A stretch of 64,000 nucleotides of DNA from Adlercreutzia faecimuris (lineage in GTDB: Bacteria; Actinomycetota; Coriobacteriia; Coriobacteriales; Eggerthellaceae). The translations under genes were made by a program, and so were the position numbers. This document shows positions 8,779-15,667 of this stretch, one piece after another. The stretch lies in assembly GCF_022669055.1 (NCBI RefSeq), contig NZ_JAJMLW010000001.1, positions 868,001-932,000 of the forward strand, read 5' to 3'. The notes under the pieces are model-generated. The model did no database searches. It was not told where the DNA came from and worked only from the letters and a program-made list of their open reading frames with translations. Positions within the stretch are counted from its first letter, which is position 1, and each line of letters opens with the position of its first letter.

Positions 8779-8929
8779 GGCACTGATTGACGGTTCGGTA
8801 CGGTGCCGAGGCTCCAGGGCGGGCGCCTGGCTCCCGCGTCGCCGGCGTTTGCCCAGGTGACGTTTTATGGGTGCGGCCCCGAACCTTCCTGGCGGCGCAC
8901 GCGACAGTACCGAACCGTCAATCAGTGCC
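8779..8929 (+). repeat. Inverted-repeat hairpin element F (CCAGGT-core family)
   Basis: Perfect 23-bp arms at 8779-8801 and 8907-8929 (GGCACTGATTGACGGTTCGG plus TAC) enclose 105 bp. The core CCCAGGTG at 8852-8859 is preceded by GCGTTTG, as in element E. It lies between convergent genes and is followed by about 240 bp with no credible gene. Confidence 0.88.
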
Positions 8930-9168
8930 ATTTCGACGCGATTTCGCGGCGGCGATCGCCGCGCGCTCCGCCGATGCCGTCGCGGGCGCTCGGCGAAGCC
9001 GCGAATCGGGGCTGGGCGCCCGCCGCCTTGGGCGCCTTGCCGACGGCGCGGCTCGGCGGCGCCTGCGCGGCGCGCCCTCGCTGGTCGGCTCCGGCAGTCA
9101 GCGCGCCTCGGCGCCGACGTCCCGTCGCGAGCGCGTTCCGGCGCACCCCGCAGGTGCCCGCGTGCCCG

Positions 9169-9987
9169 CTAGCCGGCGATCATGCGGCGCACGAGGGCGG
9201 CGCAGTGGCGGGCGGCGGCGGCCTCGAAGACGGGGTAGTCCACCGCGTCCGAGCCGTCGGCCTTGTCGGAGATGGCGCGCACGATGGCGCAGGGCACGGC
9301 GTTCAGGTGGCACACCTGGGCGATGGCGGCGCCCTCCATCTCGCAGCAGCGCGCGCCGAACGCGGTCGCGATGCGCTCCTTTTCGGCGGCGTCGCGCACG
9401 AACCGGTCGCCCGAGGCCACGCGGCCCTCGTGGGCCGCCACGCCCTCGGCCCGGGCGGCCGTGACGGCCGCGGCCCGCAGGCTCGCGTCGGCGGGGAAGG
9501 CCAGCACGTCCATGCCGGGGGTCTGCCCCGCCGCGTAGCCCAGGTTGGCCACGTCCATGGGCCAGTTCACCGCGTCGGTGGCCACCACCACGTCGCCGAT
9601 GTCGATGGTCGCGTCCAGCGAGCCGCCCACGCCCGTGTTCACCACGGCGTTCACGGCGAAGCGGTCGATGAGCGCCTGGGCGCAGGCCGCCGCGTTCACC
9701 ATGCCCACGCCGCACCGCACCACCACGCAGGGCACGCCGCTGATGGCGCCCTCGCAGAAGTCCATCCCCGCCACGCGGATGATCCGGGGGCCCGGGGCGG
9801 GCGCGGCGCCGTCGCCGGGCAGCGGGCCCTGCCCCACGGCGCGCGGGTCGTGGTCGGCGGCGGCCCCCAGGGCGTCGCCGACCGTCGCGCCGCACCCTCC
9901 CGCAGGGGCGCCCATGGCCTCCTTGAGCAGCGCCACCTCCACGTCCATGGCGCCGATGATTCCGTATTTCACCTGGGGATTCGTCAT
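9169..9987 (-). CDS. mtnN: 5'-methylthioadenosine/S-adenosylhomocysteine nucleosidase
   Basis: A 272-residue nucleosidase that splits SAH to adenine and S-ribosylhomocysteine, and MTA to methylthioribose. Family marks are IIGAMDVEV at the N-terminus (Glu as general acid), CGVGMVNAA, NTGVGGSLD, and CCEMEGAAIAQV, whose Met-Glu contacts the ribose. SDKADGSD near the C-terminus carries the catalytic Asp. It is about 40 residues longer than usual because of an Ala/Gly/Pro-rich insertion near residues 27-68. It lies 28 bp after luxS, which uses its product, so the two form the activated-methyl detoxification operon. Confidence 0.93.
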   Translation of the reverse strand: MTNPQVKYGIIGAMDVEVALLKEAMGAPAGGCGATVGDALGAAADHDPRAVGQGPLPGDGAAPAPGPRIIRVAGMDFCEGAISGVPCVVVRCGVGMVNAAACAQALIDRFAVNAVVNTGVGGSLDATIDIGDVVVATDAVNWPMDVANLGYAAGQTPGMDVLAFPADASLRAAAVTAARAEGVAAHEGRVASGDRFVRDAAEKERIATAFGARCCEMEGAAIAQVCHLNAVPCAIVRAISDKADGSDAVDYPVFEAAAARHCAALVRRMIAG

Positions 9988-10015
9988 GATACGTCCTTCG
10001 GGGCGTCGGCGTCGG

Positions 10016-10510
10016 CTAGGCGAGCAGCGCCGGGTAGGTGGTGTGGGCCTCGTCCAGGCAGCTTAGGGTGTCGGCCACGTAGCGGCGCGCCCACCACTGG
10101 GCCTGGGCCAGGTCGGAGTCGTGGTAGTTGCCGCACTCCTCGGGCCGCGCGCCGGGGATCTCGCCCTCGAAGTCGCGCGCGAACTCGAATAGGCGCGTCA
10201 CCAGCGGGGCCACGTCGGCCGGCTCGCACGCGCCGAACACCACCAGGTAGAAGCCGGTGCGGCAGCCCATGGGCCCGAAGTAGATGACGCGGTCGGCCCA
10301 CTCGGCGTCGTTGCGCAGGAAGGTGGCGCCCAGGTGCTCCAGGGCGTGCACGGCGGCGGTGTCCAGCACCGGCTCGCGGTTGGGCGCGGCCATGCGCAGG
10401 TCGAAGGTGGTGGTGACGCAGCCGGTGGCGGGGTCGGCGTCGCTGCGCGACACGTAGACGCCCGGCTCCAGCGCGTTGTGGTCGACGCAGAAACTGGCGA
10501 TTCGCTCCAT
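10016..10510 (-). CDS. luxS: S-ribosylhomocysteine lyase LuxS
   Basis: A 164-residue metalloenzyme that converts S-ribosylhomocysteine to homocysteine and DPD, the precursor of autoinducer-2. The metal site HALEH (H55, H59) and the third ligand C126 in EECGNYH are present, as is the catalytic C83 in MGCRTGFYL. Length and motifs are complete. It is first in the luxS-mtnN operon, with a candidate -10 box (TACACT) about 87 nt upstream. Whether it serves signalling or only methyl-cycle recycling cannot be told from sequence. Confidence 0.96.
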   Translation of the reverse strand: MERIASFCVDHNALEPGVYVSRSDADPATGCVTTTFDLRMAAPNREPVLDTAAVHALEHLGATFLRNDAEWADRVIYFGPMGCRTGFYLVVFGACEPADVAPLVTRLFEFARDFEGEIPGARPEECGNYHDSDLAQAQWWARRYVADTLSCLDEAHTTYPALLA

Positions 10511-10596
10511 GGTGGCTCCTCGGTTCCAGGGGGCCGCGGCCCCGATGAGGCGGCGCGCTCAAGGGCCTGGCGACGTCCGCGCGATAAGCAGCGTCT

Positions 10597-10602
10597 AGTG
10601 TA
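10597..10602 (-). promoter_or_regulatory. Candidate -10 box (TACACT) of luxS-mtnN
   Basis: On the minus strand the sequence reads GTTGCGCTACACTAG, the same GCGCTACA-C/A-T word as before the glycosylase and uspA genes. The leader would be about 80 nt. The remaining DNA up to the regulator at 10805 holds no recognisable gene. Confidence 0.5.
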
Positions 10603-10804
10603 GCGCAACGGCTCCGGATGCGCCCGGTCTGCGGGACGGCGGGCGCGTGGCGCGCGGGTCGCGACGGGTGGTCGGCATGCGGGTGTGGCGCCGGGGACGA
10701 GCGGGCAGGTGGTGCGCCGCTCGCGCATCGGCCCCCTTGCGCGTTGGGGAGGGGCTGGCGCCTGCCCGATTCGCGCAGAGCTCGCGTGGGGACGGCCCGC
10801 TCCG

Positions 10805-11467
10805 CTAGGCCTCGGGGCGCAGCATCTCGATGGATCGGTGGCGGCTTGCCTCGAAGGCGGCCCAGAGGTCGGGCAGCTCGCGGCGAATGCGGGCCATCGC
10901 ACGCGACACGGTGGTGCGGTCGCAGGCGAGCAGCAGCGCCAGGCTGTTGTTGGGCACGAACAGCCGCTGCTGCGCGAGCTGCTGGACGAGCAGCGCGGTC
11001 TTGGCAAAGGCGCCCTCGGCGCGCAGCGAGCCGATGTAGGTGGCATGGTCGAAGAGAAGCTGGATGTCCGATTCGTGGAGCCGTTGGGCGAACAGCCGGC
11101 TTTCGTCGTAGAGGCGCCCGATGAACGCCGGGCTGAAGCTAGCGACGCAGCAGTCGGTCAGGTACTCCATGGTGACCGATGAGGCGGGAACGTCCCCTCG
11201 CAGGTGGAAGATGACCTCCTGGGACAGGAAGCGCCCGGGCAGGCAGAGCGATGACATCGTCGGCGAGGGGGCCCGTGACGCGCCCTCGCCGGTGCGGGCG
11301 ACTGCGAGCAGCGCGCCGTCCAGCACGATTGCGTTCTCTTCCGCCATACGGTCGGAAAGGTCGATGGATCCCGCTTTCACCAGGCGCTTGCGGCACCCCT
11401 CGCACAAGCGGGCCCGTTCGCCGGCGGGTAGCGACGCGCAGAACGCGTTGTCGGAGCAGAACACCAC
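10805..11467 (-). CDS. Crp/Fnr-family transcriptional regulator
   Basis: A 220-residue regulator when started at GTG 11467, behind GAGAAGGGA; GTG 11464 is the next choice. This length fits the Crp/Fnr family. The N-terminus has a cysteine group (CSDNAFC, then CEGCRKRLVKAG) that might bind an iron-sulfur cluster or zinc. A cNMP-type beta-roll with a LCLPGRF-like turn and the C-terminal helix-turn-helix (LACDRTTVSRAMARIRRELP) follow. An open frame extends upstream but only through a tandem repeat array that I treat as intergenic. It is transcribed away from the molybdoenzyme at 11787, which is its most likely target. Confidence 0.82.
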   Translation of the reverse strand: MVFCSDNAFCASLPAGERARLCEGCRKRLVKAGSIDLSDRMAEENAIVLDGALLAVARTGEGASRAPSPTMSSLCLPGRFLSQEVIFHLRGDVPASSVTMEYLTDCCVASFSPAFIGRLYDESRLFAQRLHESDIQLLFDHATYIGSLRAEGAFAKTALLVQQLAQQRLFVPNNSLALLLACDRTTVSRAMARIRRELPDLWAAFEASRHRSIEMLRPEA

Positions 11468-11522
11468 GGCTCCCTTCTCATCGCGGGCATGCGTCAGATG
11501 GCGCGGGCTTGCTTTGCGGCGA

Positions 11523-11612
11523 TCGCGCTCGCGCCGCCAGTCGCGCTCGCGCCGCCAGTCGCGCTCGCGCCGCCAACCGCGCTCGCACTGCCGGTCGTGC
11601 TCGCGCCGCCAG
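11523..11612. repeat. Five tandem copies of an 18-bp repeat
   Basis: Unit TCGCGCTCGCGCCGCCAG repeats at 11523, 11541, 11559, 11577 and 11595. The first two are identical and the later ones differ at 1-5 bases. It lies between the divergent regulator and molybdoenzyme starts. In the regulator's extended frame it would encode WRRERD repeats, which I consider accidental. Confidence 0.85.
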
Positions 11613-11669
11613 CTCGGCAGCCTGCCGGTCTGCCGGCCCCCGCTCCATGCCCCTCGCCATTTGCGCCTG

Positions 11670-11685
11670 TGCGGCAAATGCCGCA
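11670..11685. promoter_or_regulatory. Inverted repeat TGCGGC-AAAT-GCCGCA
   Basis: A perfect 6-bp-arm palindrome upstream of the candidate -10 box of the second molybdoenzyme. It is a possible operator for the divergent Crp/Fnr regulator. Confidence 0.45.
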
Positions 11686-11728
11686 TCACCGTGCAGTATA
11701 GCGCACGACGCGGGGACTACGCGCTCTC

Positions 11729-11734
11729 TATACT
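11729..11734 (+). promoter_or_regulatory. Candidate -10 box (TATACT) of the second molybdoenzyme operon
   Basis: TATACT lies 52 nt before the ATG. No clear -35 box is seen, as expected for a promoter that depends on an activator such as the divergent Crp/Fnr protein. Confidence 0.45.
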
Positions 11735-11747
11735 CGGTCGCATGTCC

Positions 11748-11765
11748 CCGCATCGTCTGATGCGG
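11748..11765. promoter_or_regulatory. Inverted repeat CCGCATC-GTCT-GATGCGG
   Basis: Perfect 7-bp arms lie just after the presumed transcription start. They share the CCGCATC word with the repeat at 11670, so both may be bound by the same protein, or this one may be a leader hairpin. Confidence 0.5.
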
Positions 11766-11786
11766 CTTGAGAGAGGAGCAAGGCCT

Positions 11787-14339
11787 ATGGACGTGAAGTT
11801 GAGGAAAGGCGAGGAGGGCGCTCAGTGGGTATCCGTTCCCTGCTGGCATAACTGCGGGGGTCGCTGCCTGATCAAGGCCCTCGTCCGGGATGGGGAGATC
11901 CTGCGCATGAAGACCGACGACGTGCACGAGGACACCTGGGAGCGTCCTCAGATGCGCTCGTGCCCCATGGGGCACGCCATGCGTCAGCAGGTGCTCGGCG
12001 AGGATCGCCTCAGGCACCCGATGAAACGCCGGCACTGGAGCCCCGAGGATCCGCATCGTGAGCTGCGCGGCGTTGACGAGTGGGAGCGCATCAGCTGGGA
12101 TGAGGCGCTCGACTATCTCGCCGACGAGCTCAAGGCCGCGAAGGAGGAGGCCGGTAACGAGTCGATCCTCTACATGAACATGATCAACCTCGAGGGCTAC
12201 CTGGGACAGGTTCTCGCGGCGTTCGGCGGCTACCTTGACTGCACAGGCACCCAGTCGACCGGCACGTTCGGCCTGGCCAACCCGCAGTTTGGCTTTGGGG
12301 AGCTCTACGGCAGCTCCAATGACCGCATGGATTTGGAGAACTCTGACTACATCGTGCTCATGGGTCACAATGCCGCCTGGTGCGCCTTCGGGCAGGCGTC
12401 GCTGTACCTGAAGCATGCCAAGGAGAAGGGCGCGAAGTTCGTGTTCGTCGGCCCCGAGTACTCCTTCACGGCCGGCTTCGCGAACGCCCAGTGGATTCCC
12501 GTGCGCCCCGGCACCGACACGGCGCTCTTGCTCGGCGTCGCCTATTCCATGATCACGCGCGATGAGGACGGCTCGCTCATCGACTGGGATTTCCTCGACC
12601 GCTGCACCGTCGGCTTCGATGCCGCGCACATGCCGGCTGACGCTCGGACTGACGAGAGCTTCCGCGACTACGTGCTGGGCATGTCCGACGGCATCCCGAA
12701 GACCCAGGAGTGGGCCAGCGAGATCTGCGGCACGCCCGTCGAGCTCATCGACCTCTTCGCCGACATCAACAGCTGCAAGAACCGGGTGTCCTTCCATTCC
12801 AACTCGGCGCCGGCGCGCTGCAAGGGCTCGGAGAACTACCCGCAGATGCTCATGACCATCGCGGCCATGGGCGGGCACTTCGGCACGCCGGGCAACTCGT
12901 GCGCCAACGACCAGTACTACGGCGCCATGAACAGCGGCATCCTCGTGCACGTCCCCTACAGCGGCACGCCGGTGCGCTTCACCAACGCGGGCAACCCGGT
13001 GGGGAAGTGCGTCTCCCTCGACTCCATCTGGGATGCCATCCTCGACGGCGAGTACTGGGACGCTGGCAACAACTTCCCCGGCTGCGAGGTGCATGAGCCC
13101 GTCCGCGAGACGTGCGACGTTCGCGTGCTCATCTCCGAGGCGAACAACTTCCTCGCGTCGCAGGCAAACACCAACCGGGGCATCGAGGCGTTCCGCAAGG
13201 TGGGCTTCGTCTTCGCGTCGGCCTACTACATGAAGGTCGACGCCCAGTATGCCGACGTGGTGGTTCCCGTCACCACGCGCTGGGAGAACGCGCAGGCGCA
13301 CCTCTACGGCGGCACCAACATGAAGGACAAGGAGTGCTCCTTCGCCTCGCGCGCGCCCATCCCGCGCGTTGGCGAGAGCCGCTCCGATCGCGAGGTGGCA
13401 GCCGGCGTCGCCGCGCGCCTGGGCTTCGACTACGAGGCGATGAACCCCAAGTCCGATGAGCAGTGCTGGTTCGAGCAGATCACGCAGAGCGCCGTCATGT
13501 ACCCCGACGGGCCTCGGCCCATTGCGTCGGTGACCGAAGCCGACCTGGATCGCTATGGCGTTGAGGGCGAGCCGCAGGAAGGCATCATGCCGCTCGAGCA
13601 GTACCTCGACGAGGGCGGCTATCGCCAGGAGCGCTCCTACGACGATCCGTGGGCGAACCCGATGGCACAGCCCTTCGCGGCCTTCGTGGCTGATCCGGAG
13701 GCCAATCCGCTGCCCACCACCGCGTCGGGCAAGTTCGAGATCTACTGCCAGGCGAAGTCGGATTGGTTCGACCGGGTGAACGGCTATGCCGACGGCGGCG
13801 AGGGCATCATGGACTTCGTCCGCGTGAGCCCGCTGCCCAAGCACCTCGAGGCCCCCGAGACCTACCAGGCGTCATTCACGGACTGGGAGCATAAGGTCAA
13901 GGGTCCCTATCCCGTCCAGATGACGCACTTGCACTATCTGCGTCGCGCCCACACGGACTGCGACAACCTGCCGTGGCTGCGCGAGGCGCTCCAGAACCCG
14001 GTGTTCATCAACAAGCAGGATGCCGAGGAGCGCGGCATCAAGACGGGCGATGTCGTGCGCGTGTTCAACGGCAACGGCCAGTTCCTGCGCCCGGCCTCCG
14101 TGACGCGCACCGTCATGCCCGGCGTGATCGTGGTGCCCCATGGCGCGTCGGCGCGCATCGACCGCGCCACGGGCATCGACCTCGCCGGCGCCGACAACAT
14201 CCTCACTTCGTCCAACCGGACCACGACGCCCTTCCTCAACTCATGGAACTCGAACTTGGTCCAGTACGAGAAGTACGTCGGCAGCATCGAGCTCCCGCCC
14301 GACTGCGAGATGCCGCCGATCATTCCGCTTGCCGAGTAG
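11787..14339 (+). CDS. Molybdopterin oxidoreductase, catalytic subunit (DMSO reductase superfamily)
   Basis: An 850-residue bis-MGD enzyme that starts at ATG 11787 after GAGAGGAGCA. C19-x3-C23-x3-C27 and C59 form the [4Fe-4S] site. WERISWDEALDYLADELK is the usual post-cluster block, followed by VLMGHNAAW, IPVRPGTDTALLLGVAYSMI and a C-terminal cap domain with DVVRVFNGNGQF. There is no Tat signal, unlike the enzyme at 2218, so I infer a cytoplasmic location unless it is exported with a partner. The ferredoxin at 14357 is the only other subunit and no membrane anchor is encoded, so a soluble two-subunit enzyme is likely. The substrate is unknown. Confidence 0.9.
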   Translation: MDVKLRKGEEGAQWVSVPCWHNCGGRCLIKALVRDGEILRMKTDDVHEDTWERPQMRSCPMGHAMRQQVLGEDRLRHPMKRRHWSPEDPHRELRGVDEWERISWDEALDYLADELKAAKEEAGNESILYMNMINLEGYLGQVLAAFGGYLDCTGTQSTGTFGLANPQFGFGELYGSSNDRMDLENSDYIVLMGHNAAWCAFGQASLYLKHAKEKGAKFVFVGPEYSFTAGFANAQWIPVRPGTDTALLLGVAYSMITRDEDGSLIDWDFLDRCTVGFDAAHMPADARTDESFRDYVLGMSDGIPKTQEWASEICGTPVELIDLFADINSCKNRVSFHSNSAPARCKGSENYPQMLMTIAAMGGHFGTPGNSCANDQYYGAMNSGILVHVPYSGTPVRFTNAGNPVGKCVSLDSIWDAILDGEYWDAGNNFPGCEVHEPVRETCDVRVLISEANNFLASQANTNRGIEAFRKVGFVFASAYYMKVDAQYADVVVPVTTRWENAQAHLYGGTNMKDKECSFASRAPIPRVGESRSDREVAAGVAARLGFDYEAMNPKSDEQCWFEQITQSAVMYPDGPRPIASVTEADLDRYGVEGEPQEGIMPLEQYLDEGGYRQERSYDDPWANPMAQPFAAFVADPEANPLPTTASGKFEIYCQAKSDWFDRVNGYADGGEGIMDFVRVSPLPKHLEAPETYQASFTDWEHKVKGPYPVQMTHLHYLRRAHTDCDNLPWLREALQNPVFINKQDAEERGIKTGDVVRVFNGNGQFLRPASVTRTVMPGVIVVPHGASARIDRATGIDLAGADNILTSSNRTTTPFLNSWNSNLVQYEKYVGSIELPPDCEMPPIIPLAE

Positions 14340-14356
14340 AGGGAAAGGCTGACAAC

Positions 14357-14770
14357 ATGACGAATTACGGATTCTACTTCGATGCGGAAAGCTGCATCGG
14401 GTGCCATACCTGCCAGGTGGCCTGCAAGGACGTGCACGACCTGCCGGTGGGCACCAACTACCGCATCGTGCGCTCGTTTTGCACGGGTGCCTGGCCGGCA
14501 CCGGGGCTCTATCATCTCTCGCTGAGCGCACGGGGGTGCGACCTCTGTTCTGACCTGCGTGAATGCGGAGAGGCCCCCGCTTGCGTGACGGCGTGCCCCA
14601 TGCGGTGCCTGGAGTTCGGCGACCTGGACGCCCTGCGCCGCGCCCATGAGGGCGAGAGGCTCGTCGACCATGCGGCGCCCGTCGCCAACGCCGATATGGC
14701 GAACCCGAACATCCTCATGCGCCTGAAGGACTGCATGCTCGATCCCGACTACGACGAGATCATCATCTAA
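14357..14770 (+). CDS. Small [4Fe-4S] ferredoxin partner of the molybdoenzyme
   Basis: A 137-residue electron-transfer subunit. C13-x2-C16-x2-C19-x3-C23 holds one cluster. A second cysteine set, CDLCSDLRECG with CVTACPMRC, can hold at least one more. It starts 17 bp after the catalytic gene with GGGAAAGG as ribosome site. It is shorter than DmsB (four clusters) and resembles the ferredoxins that accompany soluble two-subunit molybdoenzymes. The ending DEIII stops at TAA 14768-14770. Confidence 0.9.
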   Translation: MTNYGFYFDAESCIGCHTCQVACKDVHDLPVGTNYRIVRSFCTGAWPAPGLYHLSLSARGCDLCSDLRECGEAPACVTACPMRCLEFGDLDALRRAHEGERLVDHAAPVANADMANPNILMRLKDCMLDPDYDEIII

Positions 14771-14923
14771 GGGCGCGGACGCGACAGCCTGAGGGCCCCG
14801 CGCGGGGAGATCCGCTTGCCGGGGCCCGCGGTCCTCGACGGCTGCGGGGGCGTAGTTCGGCCCCGACGGGGGCGGCTTGTGCGCCGACCCCGCCTCGGGG
14901 GCCGCGGGCGCGGGGCTCGCCCG

Positions 14924-15667
14924 CTACTCCGGCTTGCGGGCGGTGTGGACGGCGGCGATGCCGCCGGTGTAGTTCTTCCAGGCCACGTCCACGAATCCGG
15001 CGTCGCGCAGCATGGCGGCGAAGGCCTCCTGGTCGGGGAAGGCCTTGATCGAGCGCGACAGGTACACGAAGCCCTCGCGGTCGCCGGTGACCAGGCCGCC
15101 CCAGAACGGGATGAGGTGGCGCAGGTAGAAGTGGTAGAGCCCCCGCCACAGGCGGTTCGGCGGCGTGGAGAACTCCAGGCAGGTGAAGGTGCCGCCGGGG
15201 CGCAGCACGCGGAACATCTCGGCCAGGGCGCGCTCGCGCTCGGGCATGTTGCGGATGCCGTAGGCCATGGTCAGCGCGTCATAGCTGGCGTCGGGGTAGG
15301 GGATGTCCTGGGCGTCCACCGTCTCGAAGTCCACGGGCACGGCGCCCGCGGCGCCGTCGGCGTAATGGGCGCGAGCCACGGCGAGCATCTCGGGCACCAG
15401 GTCGGTGCACTGGATGTGGCGCGGGGCCTTGGCCCGGGCGCAGGCGAAGGTGACGTCGCCCGTGCCGCCGGCGATGTCGATGACGTCGTCGTCGGGGCCG
15501 ATGGCGGCCTGGCGCATCATGCCGGCGAGCCACAGACGGTAGGCGCCGAAGCTCGACAGCGCGTTGAAGCGCTCGTACTTGGTGGCGATGGACGAGAAGA
15601 TGCCCTTCACACGCTCGCTCGACAGCTCGGCGGGCGCCTCCTCGCCGGTGGCGGTGTCGATGCTCAT
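14924..15667 (-). CDS. menG: Demethylmenaquinone methyltransferase
   Basis: A 247-residue class I SAM methyltransferase of the UbiE/MenG family, the last step of menaquinone synthesis. Recognisable blocks are VKGIFSSIATKYERFNALSS at the N-terminus (the YDxxN-like region), VIDIAGGTGDVTF as the SAM-binding loop, ALTMAYGIRNMPE, and FRVLRPGGTFTCLEFSTP. Its start is one base from the stop of the upstream B12-radical SAM gene, so they share a transcript. Menaquinone is the electron donor for the membrane-linked reductases in this window. Confidence 0.93.
   Translation of the reverse strand: MSIDTATGEEAPAELSSERVKGIFSSIATKYERFNALSSFGAYRLWLAGMMRQAAIGPDDDVIDIAGGTGDVTFACARAKAPRHIQCTDLVPEMLAVARAHYADGAAGAVPVDFETVDAQDIPYPDASYDALTMAYGIRNMPERERALAEMFRVLRPGGTFTCLEFSTPPNRLWRGLYHFYLRHLIPFWGGLVTGDREGFVYLSRSIKAFPDQEAFAAMLRDAGFVDVAWKNYTGGIAAVHTARKPE

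Noticed and set aside
11468-11689. Extension of the Crp/Fnr regulator through WRRERD repeats
   Set aside because: The 220-residue version starting at GTG 11467 has a good ribosome site and the usual family length, and the extension is only the translated 18-bp repeat.
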